Below, in pieces: positions 14,161 to 54,894 of a stretch of DNA of 64,000 nt. A program made the translations under genes and the position numbers. The stretch spans positions 1,103,545-1,167,544 of the forward strand of contig NC_020167.2 of the NCBI RefSeq assembly GCF_000224145.3, read 5' to 3'. Source of the stretch: Ciona intestinalis. Lineage: Eukaryota; Chordata; Ascidiacea; Phlebobranchia; Cionidae. Each line of letters starts with the position of its first letter. Within the stretch, counting starts at the first letter, position 1. Below the pieces are notes generated by a model. It was given only the letters and a program-made list of their open reading frames with translations. It was not told the DNA's origin and made no database searches.

Positions 14161-15546
14161 TTACTTTCCACTTTCATCATTCTCTTCCTTGGAAAATTCG
14201 GCAACGTAAAGTGATTTGTCGATCACAGGTGGGATTGGCTTGATATCTGTCTTCAGTTCTTCCTCAATTCTCGCTAAGCTGAAACGGTCATCGTATGTGA
14301 TGAGGTTGATGGCCAAACCAAGATGGCCATATCTTCCCGAGCGTCCGATACGATGCAGGTAAGTCTCGGGCATTTTTGGAAAGTCAAAGTTGATGACGAC
14401 GTTCACTGCTTGAATGTCGATGCCACGAGTGAACAAGTCGCTGCATACGAGGTTTCGGCACATGCCCTGCCGAAAATCATGGAAGACACGGTTTCTGTAC
14501 TCTTGTTTCATTCGTGCATGAATGTAGAAGCAGGAGTAACCGAGCTCTGTTATCTTTTTCGCAAGAAGCTCGACTCTATGTGTTGAGTTGCAGAAAATAA
14601 TTGATTGGTTGATCTGCAGCTTTGAGAACAGTGTGTTGAGACAATGCACTTTCTTCTTTTCCTCAACATAGGCGTAAAACTGGGACACCCCTTTCAGTGT
14701 GAGTTCTTCCATGAGGTTTATCTCGTAGGGTTTCTTCATGTGCTTCAGCATAAAATCTTTGACGGTAATGGGGAAGGTAGCAGAGAAAAGAAGAATTTGT
14801 CGGCTTACAGGGAGTTGTGTGACAATGTTATCCATCATTTGTTTAAAATCTTGGGACAGAAGTTTGTCTGCTTCATCCAGTACAATCATGTTGCAATGAT
14901 CTACTTTGGCAATGCGTTTGTTAATCAAATCTAATATACGGCCTGGTGTTGCGACGATAATATGAACGCTGTTTTCTAATCTCATGATGTCATCACGAAG
15001 ATTCGTTCCACCAGTTGTCACCATAACATTCAGGGCTCCCATGTGCCTGCTTAATTCAATGGCAATTTGAGATGTTTGCAAGGCAAGTTCTCGTGTAGGA
15101 ACAAGAACCAATGCTTGAATGTGATCTTTATTTAAATCACAGCGACCCAGCATGGGAATAAGGTACGCGCCAGATTTTCCGGTTCCATTTTTTGCTCTTG
15201 CCAACACATCTCTTCCAGACAGAGCAATTGGAATGCTTTCTTCTTGTATCGGGGAAGGCTTCTCCCAACCTTTTTCAAATATGCCCATCAAGAGTTCACG
15301 CTTCAGACAGAAGTCTTCAAATTCTACACCTTTTGTTGAGGTAACATCAGTGGTTTTCTGGCGGTTGTCGACCGGAGGTCTGTTCAGATTTGCTTTCCAA
15401 TCCTCCCCTTCACCAACTTGTCCGGAGTGCACCGACTTTTCCTTTGACATGGACTTAGAGTTTATTGGGCCACTTCTGGGGCCACCAAGTTTGCCTTGGT
15501 TCAAAACTGAGTTATTGTTATGGCTTGAATGTGCTATGTTAGCCAT
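14161..15546 (-). CDS. DDX6: DDX6/RCK/Dhh1-type DEAD-box RNA helicase, intronless
   Basis: The 461-residue frame matches human DDX6 (483 residues) along its length. Motif I AKNGTGKS is at 118-125, Ia PTRELA at 150-155, DEAD at 224-227, SAT at 255-257, RGID at 374-377 and HRIGRSGR at 398-405. Only the Asn/Ser/Gly-rich N-terminus differs strongly. DDX6 is an ATP-dependent helicase of P-bodies that couples decapping (with PAT1, EDC3, LSM factors) and CCR4-NOT to translational repression. I chose the ATG at 15546; the frame continues 18 codons upstream without another ATG and reaches a stop farther up. The whole coding region is one exon, unlike the vertebrate gene, while both neighbours here have many introns. 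There are no frameshifts, so it looks functional. It could be an old retrocopy or an intron-loss gene. Confidence 0.95.
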   Translation of the reverse strand: MANIAHSSHNNNSVLNQGKLGGPRSGPINSKSMSKEKSVHSGQVGEGEDWKANLNRPPVDNRQKTTDVTSTKGVEFEDFCLKRELLMGIFEKGWEKPSPIQEESIPIALSGRDVLARAKNGTGKSGAYLIPMLGRCDLNKDHIQALVLVPTRELALQTSQIAIELSRHMGALNVMVTTGGTNLRDDIMRLENSVHIIVATPGRILDLINKRIAKVDHCNMIVLDEADKLLSQDFKQMMDNIVTQLPVSRQILLFSATFPITVKDFMLKHMKKPYEINLMEELTLKGVSQFYAYVEEKKKVHCLNTLFSKLQINQSIIFCNSTHRVELLAKKITELGYSCFYIHARMKQEYRNRVFHDFRQGMCRNLVCSDLFTRGIDIQAVNVVINFDFPKMPETYLHRIGRSGRYGHLGLAINLITYDDRFSLARIEEELKTDIKPIPPVIDKSLYVAEFSKEENDESGK

Positions 15547-15730
15547 GGGCGATTTTCCAATCACTTGAAACGTATTCAAAACAGTAGGTAAACTAACCAA
15601 AGACGAAAGTGTTTTCTTGAATATTTTATCACTATAACAGCTTTATTGGCTTAACATGTATTATATAATCTGGAGAATTTTCACAGTTAGATTTTGAACT
15701 TTACATTTTTTTAACTGACACAACACGGGT

Positions 15731-15818
15731 CCCTTTAATTAGTGCATGTCCACAATATTCACTACATAGTGGACATAGCGAATATTGTGGACATAGTGGA
15801 CATGCACTAATTAAAGGG
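15731..15818. repeat. Foldback (inverted repeat) upstream of DDX6
   Basis: A 23-bp perfect arm, CCCTTTAATTAGTGCATGTC then CAC (15731-15753), is repeated inverted at 15796-15818. Inside, AATATTC at 15754-15760 pairs with GAATATT at 15780-15786, and the motif TAGTGGACATA recurs. The structure lies about 185 bp upstream of the DDX6 start codon. It may be a small foldback transposon or a regulatory hairpin; the sequence does not decide. Confidence 0.85.
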
Positions 15819-16800
15819 ATCGACACAACACAGTTGTTAAACATTATGTGCGTGTGCACACATTATACACATTACAGTCACACACACAGACGAAAGCCAG
15901 TCTGCAGAGTATGGCAGGTGCACGAGCGATTTTTTGACAAACTTTTTGTTATGCAGGGCATAATTTGTCTCACGCACGGCAATTAATTAAACAATGAAAA
16001 AAATACTGATTAAATTAAGTAGGATTTCCTATTGTTGCTTGGAAATGTACGTGGTTTGCACGCCGATTTTCGATGATAGCACGCGCGAGATTTCGTCAGG
16101 AACTTCCATACTCGGCAGACTGGGACAAACGAATGGTGCATTTGCTGCCACGATTTTTTCAGTCAACACTAAGGAACTATTTGAGGACAAAATTTGTACC
16201 GGTTACCAGTAAAGGATTCTCCAACCGTTCTACTGTATTTGTATATGGATGATGAATAACATTTCAGTTTATGCAGAAACCTATTATTTTTCATACCCCA
16301 AAAGAAAATACCCTTTTGAAAACAACACCCCACAGATATTTATGATAAACAGATAAAATATACTGATTGCTAAGCACTCCTAAATCGCTGCATCTTGAAC
16401 CCTAAATAGTTATTCTTTATATACCACGACAAAAGTAATTACGAGAACAACGATGTGCGTTCAATGCAAAGTAGTTATATGGCAGGTTGGAAAGCACATA
16501 CTCACAGACATAGTATAAATCAAGCTTGTACGATCCCAAATTTCTTGAAATGGATTTCACAACTGAGTCACATACTTTTAAACAAAAATCAGAAAAATGT
16601 ACACGAATTATATTTTCTTTACAGTTAGTCATTGGCAAGATACCACTTTTGGCCGTTAGCCTACTACTGACATGAACAACATTCATGACCATTTAAGATT
16701 AGGTACGGTGGTAGCGTGTGCAATGGCTTCTCTGCATAATATACCAGTTGCTGATCTTGCAGTATTAGGTGAGCTAAATAACACATTTAGCCTGAATCTA
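15819..16800. other. Intergenic, no supported gene
   Basis: Probably DDX6 promoter and flank. A 91-codon minus-strand frame (16417-16692, Cys-rich, starting MVMNVVHVSS) and a plus-strand frame from 16672 (MNNIHDHLRL) overlap each other antisense. Neither shows splice context or a recognisable domain, so neither is called. Confidence 0.4.
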
Positions 16801-16810
16801 CACAGTTTGT

Positions 16811-16822
16811 CCGGCGCCGTGG
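16811..16822 (+). mobile_element. SINE head cut by assembly gap
   Basis: CCGGCGCCGTGG matches the first bases of the SINE head at 6111; the rest falls in the N run 16823-16872. Confidence 0.5.
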
Positions 16823-16872
16823 NNNNNNNNNNNNNNNNNNNNNNNNNNNNNNNNNNNNNNNNNNNNNNNNNN
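16823..16872. other. Assembly gap (50 N)
   Basis: A run of exactly 50 N, so probably of nominal rather than measured size. Other runs lie at 18504-18553, 20221-20393, 29488-29553, 61142-61191 and 61638-61687. All but the 29488 run sit beside duplicated or SINE sequence. Confidence 0.95.
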
Positions 16873-17379
16873 AGATAGATAACACATTTATGAATGCATT
16901 CTACCTACTGCTATATGGTACCTGCAAAAAACAGCATCTAATGATTACTTTTGCTTTGTTATTGATTGAGCTAAGTCGACCGTGGTAGTAACAGAGTTGT
17001 TTAAAATTATGCTAACATTGATAGTAAATTAGTAATACGTGCTTATTGAGCACGTTAGTGGTCTTTTTTCGTCGAACAGTTGTTCTTGCTGTTGTTGTTG
17101 TTTTTTTCGTGACTTTTTTTCGCACTTATCTCAATTCTTAATTCCAGCATTTTTCTTTATTCTCTTGATTGAAATCAAATCATAATATATATTTATAATT
17201 TTTAGACTGAATTTTCAGATTTAAAACCGCACGATGAGCGATTAATTAACGATTACTTTCCTCATGCACTTTACATAGTGGAAACACTGTCTGGGAGTTT
17301 GAGAGGGAACAACGGCACGTGTTGGTGAGATAAGAAATCCACACAACGATTAACGACGGAATCAAACTATTAGCATTAA

Positions 17380-17562
17380 AGTGGGGACGCTCTTTTCATT
17401 TTGTTTCTTTTTTCATTTGGTAGTAAACAAAGAACATTTAATGAATTATAAAACCGTATCTTCACGACTTCCACAGACCGTTGTTAATTGTTTAAAACAC
17501 GATCAGGCTATTTGGATATTATGTGTTAAAGGTGTCCCATCTTCCCCGACTCTACTATATTA
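17380..17562 (+). mobile_element. MITE copy in duplication copy A
   Basis: It contains the core atttggtagtaaacaaagaa and the right end cccatcttccccgactctac. The left inverted repeat is reduced to gtggggacgc. No counterpart exists in copy B, so it probably inserted after the duplication or was lost from B. Confidence 0.8.
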
Positions 17563-17767
17563 TGCTAATTGGTTTAAAACGTGCCCATTATTTCGAGGGG
17601 CCTATAGGCCCTAGGACTTTACTTCGAAAATATTTGATGTTCAATATCCTGTTGTTAAATCAGTATGTTGTATTTACATTACCCAAGAGAAAAGAGGTAA
17701 TAAATATTCAACCACAAACAAACCGTTTAAATTTGGCAATAAATACCTACAAAATTACAAAGTGGGG

Positions 17768-17832
17768 CAAGATGGGATATGGGACCCCAAGATGGGACCC
17801 CAAGATGGGACCCCAAGATGGGACCCCAAGTG
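17768..17832 (+). repeat. Tandem repeat, about 14-bp unit
   Basis: The unit gatgggaccccaa(g) occurs about four times in copy A. Copy B of the duplication has a single unit at 19147-19160, so the array expanded after duplication or contracted in B. Confidence 0.85.
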
Positions 17833-18302
17833 GAAGATTAATTGTATTCTGCAACTTGTGTGTAATCCAACAAATTTAATTAGCTGAGCTAGTTTTTTAC
17901 CACATATTTTTTTATGTACAATTTTAAATAAGTATTATTGTGTTTGTGCGTATTTCAATATAATCCGTTTTACCGGGCTTTAATTGACCCCCCGTGCCCC
18001 ACCGGGCGTGCTTATAGGTCGTATTTATTTATTAAATTTAAACCCGTGTTGATGGTAAATATGCCGCGGTTAAACTGTAGTCAACTATAGCAGTATGCAA
18101 GTATATTTTGAATTGCCAATAGAACAATGCTTTTGGTACTAGAAGTGCATGTCAAGTGTAGATTCTTCTGGTATCACTACAGCTCAGTTTGTCTTTAAAG
18201 TTCTTAACTCGCTGTGAATTTTTTTGCAAGAAAGTTGTTTCGTTCGTTTCTATAAAATTACTTTCTTTACACAATGGGTATTATTGAGACCCCAAAGAAT
18301 GT

Positions 18303-18490
18303 AGTATGTGGGTGGGGGAAGATGGGACACTTTTAGCACGTAATAACCAAATATTTAGATTGTGTTTTAAACAATTAACAACGGTATATGGGAGTCAGGA
18401 GGATACAGTTCTATGATTTATTGAATTTTCTTTGTTTTCTACCAAATGTGACGAGAAAATAGTATGAAAATCTTTCCCCACCCTACTATA
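18303..18490 (-). mobile_element. MITE copy at end of duplication copy A
   Basis: Near-complete element from gggtgggggaagatgggaca to ccccaccctactatatta. It is nearly identical to the copy at 19627-19815, as expected for a shared duplicated block. Confidence 0.9.
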
Positions 18491-18796
18491 TTACAAATAT
18501 TTTNNNNNNNNNNNNNNNNNNNNNNNNNNNNNNNNNNNNNNNNNNNNNNNNNNACCGCTTTGGCCGCGCACTTTGTTGAACAATGAGAATGTTGAATAAT
18601 ACTTCAACATTTTTTCGTCTATCATCAAATAGGCACCCGTTAAGGGGGATTTAAATAAACAAAACAGTCCTCTTCTATCCCAGTCCCGTCTTCCCCACCC
18701 TACTATAAAAACATGCTCTGTGAAACCCATACTATTAAACAACACAAATCCAATGTATACACAGTTTTTTTTATTAACTTATGGGTAATTAAACAA

Positions 18797-19828
18797 AAAT
18801 AAATAACACATTTATAAATGCATTCGAACTACTGCTACACGGTAACGGCAAAAACACGATCTAAGGATTACTATTGATTGAGATAACCGTAGTAGTAACG
18901 GAGCCGTTTAAAATTATGCTAATCATAATTTGATAGTAATACGTGCTTATTTGTTAGGAGGTGCTCACTTGTTTATTTCGAAGGGCTAATGATTTAACTT
19001 CGAATATATTTGATGTTCAATATCCTGTTGTTAAATCAGTATGTTGTATTTACATTACCCACGAAAAAAGAGGTAATAATTATTTAACCACAAACAAACC
19101 GTTTAAATTTGGCAATAAATACCTACAAAATTACAAAGTGGGGCAAGATGGGACCCCAAAATGGAAGATTAATTATATTCTGCAACTTGTGTAATCCATC
19201 AAATTTAATAAGCTGTGCTAGTTTCTTTACCACATAAATTTCAAATTCAAATAAGTATTATTGTGTTTGTTCGTATTTCAATATAATCCGTTTCACCGGG
19301 CTTTTATTGATCTCCCCGTGCCCCACCGGGCGTGCTTTTAGGTCGTATTTATTTATTAAATTTAAACCCGTGTTGATGGTAAATATGCCGCGGTTAAACT
19401 GTAGTCAACTATAGCAGTATGCAAGTATATTTTGAATTGCCAATAGAACAATGCTTTTGGTACTAGAAGTGCATGTCAAGTGTAGATTCTTCTGGTATCA
19501 CTACAGCTCAGTTTGTCTTTAAAGTTCTTAACTCGCTGTGAATTTTTTTGCAAGAAAGTTGTTTCGTTCGTTTCTATAAAATTACTTTCTTTACACAATG
19601 GGTATTATTGAGACCCCAAAGAATGTAGTATGTGGGTGGGGGAAGATGGGACACTTTTAGCACGTAATAACCAAATATTTAGATTGTGTTTTAAACAATT
19701 AACAACGGTATATGGGAGTCAGGAGGATACAGTTCTATGATTTATTGAATTTTCTTTGTTTTCTACCAAATGTGACGAGAAAATAGTATGAAAATCTTTC
19801 CCCACCCTACTATATTACAAATATTTTC
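18797..19828 (+). repeat. Segmental direct duplication, copy B
   Basis: Partner of 16873-18493, ending about 165 bp before the DOCK7 start codon, so the gene's upstream region is made largely of this copy. It lacks the interrupting MITE and has one 14-bp unit instead of four. No coding region recognised. Confidence 0.85.
19627..19815 (-). mobile_element. MITE copy upstream of DOCK7
   Basis: Duplicate of the element at 18303-18490, about 180 bp upstream of the DOCK7 start codon. It could lie in the promoter or 5' UTR. Confidence 0.9.
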
Positions 19829-19991
19829 CAGGTACTATCTGTATAGTGACCACTTAACTCATCAAACCATACACTTTTTGCATTGGCATTGCCTATATAC
19901 ATTCTTCATTACCTATTAATACCATACTTTTTTGTCCAATGTTAATTAGTAGAGATATTAATTGATAATTATGATAAACTAATTACTAATT

Positions 19992-50102
<30,111 letters not shown>

Positions 50103-50316
50103 TCAACATTACAGTTAAAGAGTGATAGAAGAATTTTTTCATATTTTTCAAAATGAACTTTAGGTTTACCTTGAAAATCATTCCTACGACTGCATTATTA
50201 CATCATCAATCTGATATTGTTCCAAATAATATATCATTCCGAATTATAAAGAAATCGTGTAATTGCTGCTGATATGTTGTTTATATTCAAGAATCATTAT
50301 TTTAAGCTTTGCTGTC

Positions 50317-50322
50317 AATAAA
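50317..50322 (+). promoter_or_regulatory. DOCK7 polyadenylation signal
   Basis: AATAAA 215 bp after the stop codon, followed by an A-rich then T-rich stretch. The next gene, on the other strand, ends at 50789, so the two are convergent. Confidence 0.6.
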
Positions 50323-50788
50323 TATTGTGAAAAAAAATATATTTTCATCTTTGTTCTTTAGTTTTAAGTTGCTATGTTGTTAATATTCTGCAATGAATGT
50401 AATAATACCAAAGAGATAGTGTAATTTTAGGCATCATAGACTAAAGTACATACAGCTTGAACATTACATGTTAAACATCAGGGTAATTTCAAGAACTGAA
50501 CAGACATACCAAAAAGTTAGTGATCTAAGTCGATTCTATGGCAAATCATAGAACCTGTCATGGCGAATTTAAAAAATGACAACAATAAAATAATTTCTGA
50601 TAAACTAACACTTTATTTTTACCAAGGGCAAAGACACTTACACAAATGAAAATGTTTTATTTTAAATATCAAATGTAAAATCATTGATAATTCACAGGCA
50701 AAATAGCTCCATCCTGACCATCAATGTTTTGTGTTTCACCAACTTCAGAAAGGTAAACATATTGAGGGGAATTTTCGTAATAATAACA

Positions 50789-51654
50789 TTACTCATTTTC
50801 ATTGTTTGTATTTTCTGTTGGTTTATTGTGAGAATTCTTTATGACTTCGCAATCGACGTCGTTTTGTTCACGAGCTAATGTGACTTCATATCTAGTTCGT
50901 AAAAGTTTTAATTCTTCCTTGACCTCAACCATTTCTGTTCTCATTTGACGAACTTCAAATATTAACTGAACAAGTAATGAATTATCATTTGTTTGATTTC
51001 CATGTAATGTATTTAAAGGTTCTTCTTGCTTCACACTATCCGCCATTCTTTGCAAATATTCCGAAGTCCCTTTAATGACACTTGCTTTAACATATGCATT
51101 TTTGTCGCATGCACGAACCACATTAGATATCATATCATCATCGCTTTTAACAGCATTTGCATCTAAGTACAGCTTGGCAATAGCACACTTAGCATCTAGA
51201 CTACAAGGCCTTGTCCGTTCGTACAAAATGTTATTCAATATTGTTTCACTATTCATATTTGTGCTTGTGACAACGTAGCTGCATTAGAATTTCCGTTTGT
51301 TGCTTATTCTCTCTAATTGCCTTGTAACGTATTTGCTGCAACACAGTTAAACTTGCACCTTCGTTGTTTCCAGTGGAAAAACTTCGTTGTTTCCAGTGGA
51401 TTAACGATCTCATCTTCTTCGTTGTCAACTTTCATGTCCGCATTAGGTTCTTCAAGTTTGTGCAATATTTCATGTTCTTTATTAAGTAAATCTATCACCT
51501 TTTTACGCAGAGTGGCGTTGCGCCTAAATCGGCCTTGAAACGTCCTAACAGTGCTGCTATTGGCTTTCTGCCTGCTTGGCTTGGAATCAGAGTAACTACA
51601 ATAGTCCTCCGTAACTTTGTGACATATTTTTTCTATATTTATCGGTTTTCCCAT
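50789..51654 (-). CDS. Unrecognised two-exon coiled-coil protein
   Basis: Exon 1 is 51654-51359 and exon 2 is 51278-50789. The 80-nt intron (donor gtgcaag, acceptor aatgcag) joins phase 2 to phase 2 and gives 261 residues. The start MGKPINIEKICHK is an ATG. The N-terminal third is basic (FQGRFRRNATLRKK) and leads into a short acidic run (NEEDE). Residues about 110-190 are a compact-looking segment (SETILNNILYERTRPCSLDA). A heptad-like coiled coil follows (LIFEVRQMRTEMVEVKEELK), then a polar Asn/Glu tail. I do not recognise the family; a nuclear or cytoskeletal adaptor would be a guess. No signal peptide or membrane segment. Exon 2 could start alone at the ATG at 51256. A minus-strand AATAAA lies at 50656-50661. 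Confidence 0.7.
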
Positions 51655-51819
51655 CGCAATTTCCGACTAAAGGTGTATTAATGAATAATTAAGTATCATT
51701 GTCACGACCTCACCTCTAGTATTAATTAAAACTGGCTTGTGGATGTATTTACTTCTATTAGTAATATTAAAAAAACTCGTACATATAAAATATAGGTGTG
51801 GTAGTAAAACGTAGTATAA

Positions 51820-52012
51820 TATAGTAGGGTAGGGAAAGATGGGACATCTTTAGCACATAATATGTAAACATCCTCATCGTGTTTTAAACAATTAACAACG
51901 TTGTATAGGAGTCGTAAGGATACGATTTTATAATTCTTTGAATTTTCTTTGTTTACCACCGAATAGGACAAGAAATAGAATAAAGAGATGTCCTATTTTT
52001 CCCCACCCTACT
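51820..52012 (-). mobile_element. MITE copy between genes
   Basis: Full-length: atatagtagggtagggaaag to cctatttttccccaccctac. It lies about 165 bp upstream of the coiled-coil gene's start and just before the possible small gene at 52070. Confidence 0.9.
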
Positions 52013-52069
52013 TGAATGAAATGATTTACGCTGTTTCCAAATATTGAAATTCCCGCACAATACAAGGGG

Positions 52070-52832
52070 ATGCACCGTAATAACGCTCCAGTGAGCTACA
52101 ATAGAAATCGTATTAGGGATTCTCCAATAAAACCAGAGTATACTAAAAGATAAAACTACGAATTGCGAGCGATTGCAAACGGGTGCAGATATTTCGTTTA
52201 TTTCAACCAGAAACGCTACGCGTCCAATGGAATAGATGTCACATACCCATACGATTTCAAGGCTCAAAACCTAAAAATATTTACGACACCGGTTGATTAA
52301 TTTAGACCTGGAGCTTTGCGCATGCGCCGCGGCGCCACTATACCCATGATAATCTATAGAACACATACAATAGCAGGGCTGGGAAAGACGGAACATATTT
52401 AGCACATAATATTCAAATATCTTGATCGGATTTTAAATAGTTAAAACAACGGCCTGTGGGAGTCGTAAGGATACGGTTTTATAATTCTTTGTTCTTTATT
52501 TACTACTAAATGGGACGAGAAAATAAAACGAAAGAGTGTCCCATCTTTCCCCACCACTGTCCTAACCCTGAATTAATCTGTTTAACATAAATCCGGTATG
52601 ATATTGCAACTACACGCAGGCATGGTTTATTCAAACAATGTTATAGGACAGAAACAACGATAATGAACCAGCATATATAAGCACAGGTCCCAGCAACACT
52701 ACATGGCGAACTATATCTACAGATGAATTTTACTCATCAAAGAATAAAGAGATCGGCTTTGTGGCATCCTATTCCGAATTAGAAGACCTGGGAATACAAA
52801 CAGCATTAAATGTAGAACTTTTTTTCGCGTAA
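52070..52832 (+). CDS. Possible small two-exon gene, unknown product
   Basis: Exon 52070-52090 (ATG, MHRNNAP, donor gtgagc) and exon 52647-52832 (acceptor ttatag, ending TAA) join in frame to 68 residues. The second exon reads DRNNDNEPAYISTGPSNTTW and continues polar and acidic. Its codon use looks coding, and it contains no repeat. The 556-nt intron holds a MITE. Alternatively the first exon does not use that donor: its frame reads on to a TAA at 27 codons and then stays open another 42 codons. No domain recognised. The link between the two exons is inference. Confidence 0.35.
52370..52561 (-). mobile_element. MITE copy in possible intron of 52070 gene
   Basis: Ends gcagggctgggaaagacgga and cccatctttccccaccactg. 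Core ctactaaatgggacgagaaa is well preserved. Confidence 0.9.
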
Positions 52833-53047
52833 AACCAATCGAACCGTCTTGGAATTTACACCAGCTATGTTAAGGGACGTTATATAAATTATAAATTGTT
52901 TAAAAGATCCTGCATTCTTATGTACAATGGTTACCACAAACATGACCGACGAGAAGATTGCAACTAAAGTCAAGAATGGGCGAATCTCTAACACAAGGCA
53001 GTGCTTTAATATATAACTTTTAACTTAAAATTCAAATGACAAAGATC

Positions 53048-54894
53048 TTACTCTGGTTTCTGTTCCTCTTTGGATCGGTACATCCTGTTCAAGGTTTCAT
53101 AAGCTTGTTTCCACTGCAGGTAGTTACGGAATCTCTCCGATCTGACAAATTCGCTTATTTAAGTTAATATAGTAGGGTTGGGAAAGATGGGACACCTTTC
53201 CATTCCATTTTCCCCATCCCATTTGGTAGTAAATAAAGAACATTCAAAGACTTAAAAAACCCTATGACTCCTATTAAAAAACCAACGACTCCTATAGACC
53301 GTTGTTTTTTTGTTTAAAACCCGATCAGGATATTTGGATACTATGTGCTAAAAGTGTCACGTCTTCTGCCACCCTATAAAGAATATTAAATATGAACGGA
53401 ATTGTACACCTTATCCCGCGTTAGGATTTTCCACTGACAACTCATCCAACGTTAAAATAGAGAAAGTGAACTTACAAGTCAGACAACTCTCGATCGACGT
53501 TTGATGAAGGTGGTGCATAGGCAACGCTATCATAAACTGGTGACCGAGTGTTCACTCTGCGTGGTAAAAATACATAATGAAATTAAACAACTAGTAAGAT
53601 ACTTTTCTTCACTTTAGAAAGCAGCTGTACTAAAATAAATGTAACATTGATTAAAATGTGTTACCGTTTTCCGTAGCGTCCATTGATCATATCCTGAATC
53701 CAATCATTACGGAGTTGGTGAAGACCATATCTGTAGTAACGTCCTTTAAGATCCGTCATTGTCCCTTCGGCATGGTTTCGTTTTTTAACAGCCCCGTCTC
53801 TGGACAAATGTTTGAAATTATTCTATCGTAGAGTGGAGTTAAAGGGGACATTTATGCACATATTGAAGAATATTTTAAAATCTTAAATCTATAACGCTTC
53901 GTTCTAGCATCTCTAGCTACAAAATATTTTGAATTCCTGTTAACTTTTAATGCTAAATATACGTCAACGTTTCTTTATTATTAAGATTGCCTATCTGATG
54001 CTGTCAATTATTTTCTCAAGTGTCCTGATCGTGTTTTAAACTATTAACAACGGTCTATGGGAGTTGTTAGGAAACCGTTTGTAATTCTTTAAACGTTTTT
54101 TGTTTACTACTGAATGAGACGGAAAATATAGAATGAAAAGGTGTCCCATCTTCCACCACCCTACTATACGTTAACATTTATTCCTGTAATTATCAGGATT
54201 TGCTACATGTTAGGTATAAAGTTGTTTCGCAACAAATGGTTATAGCTTATATGTTTGAAGCTAAATTCACGCATGTCCAATTCGCATACACGATATTACT
54301 ATACTGAATGAAAACAGTTTACCAAACACACAAACAAACCTGTTTAGAAATCTTGTAGGTTTTTGCTGCTGCAAGATATCTTCTTCCAATTCCTCCAAGT
54401 AATTTTCAGGATACTTTACGTCCGCATCGACCGAATTAAAATACGGTTCATCTTCATATTGAAGTTGTGCATTAAGTGGTCTTTCACTGCATTAACAATG
54501 TTGAAAAGTTGTTTACCTTGTATGTGTAATAAAGATAATGCATATATAGTTGTATAGTAAGGTGAGAAAAGATGGGACACCTTTAACACATAATATACAA
54601 ATACCTTGATCGTGTTTTAAACATTAACAGCGGTCTATTACGGGGGTCGTGAGGAGACGGTTTAATAATTCTTTGAATTTTCTTTGTATACTACCAAATG
54701 GGACGAAAAAATAGAATGAAAGGGTGTCTCATCCCACCCCACCCTGTATAGTTAAAGTGACGTGAAGGTATATAAACTCTAGATTTGAGCCAAATGTATA
54801 TTGCGTTATTATATAATATATATATTGATCCCATTCGTTGCAATCACAACGAAAATATTGAGTTTCTGCACCTGCTCAATACATACGAATCCAT
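53048..54894 (-). CDS. Unrecognised 159-residue protein with peptide-hormone-like core
   Basis: Exons 54894-54872, 54486-54340, 53799-53665, 53556-53476 and 53141-53048 total 480 nt and all join at phase 2. A TAG three codons before the ATG supports the start, and a minus-strand TATATAA lies at 55101-55107. Residues 9-56 are acidic (PENYLEELEEDILQQQ). Exon 3 encodes VKKR (61-64), N65, then HAEGTMTDLKGRYYR from 66, and ends NGRYGKR (96-102). Dibasic sites thus flank a 36-residue segment with an amidation-type Gly, and HAEGT is the start of GLP-1. Residues 103-159 are polar (SPVYDSVAYAPPS; RFRNYLQWKQAYETLNRMYR). Against a hormone: the N-terminus MDSYVLSS has no hydrophobic core, I found no alternative signal exon, and the usual Phe6 is Met. 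A cytosolic or ciliary protein is equally possible. Confidence 0.65.
53167..53380 (+). mobile_element. MITE copy in intron 4 of the 53048 gene
   Basis: Full-length with a small internal repeat (gactcctattaaaaaaccaa, then cgactcctatag). It begins 26 bp from the exon-5 boundary. Antisense to the host gene. Confidence 0.85.
54018..54169 (-). mobile_element. MITE copy, left end missing, intron 2 of the 53048 gene
   Basis: Begins within the core (tcctgatcgtgttttaaact) and keeps the right end cccatcttccaccaccctac. Sense to the host gene. Confidence 0.85.
54553..54750 (-). mobile_element. MITE copy in intron 1 of the 53048 gene
   Basis: Full-length: tatagtaaggtgagaaaaga to ctcatcccaccccaccctgt. 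It occupies about half of the 385-bp intron. Sense. Confidence 0.9.

Larger units (their letters stand above)
16873..18493 (+). repeat. Segmental direct duplication, copy A
   Basis: The stretches 16876-17060 and 17613-18493 recur as 18797-18957 and 18989-19816. Copy A is interrupted by about 550 bp including a MITE at 17380-17562. The last 500 bp (from about 17940) are almost identical between copies, while the first part is clearly diverged. No gene seen. Confidence 0.85.

Noticed and set aside
15152..15568. 138-codon plus-strand frame opposite DDX6
   Set aside because: A shadow of the helicase coding strand; the same applies to frames at 14323-14586 and 14644-14934.
16417..16692. 91-codon Cys-containing minus-strand frame
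   Set aside because: No homology, no splice context and an overlapping antisense frame; too weak to call.
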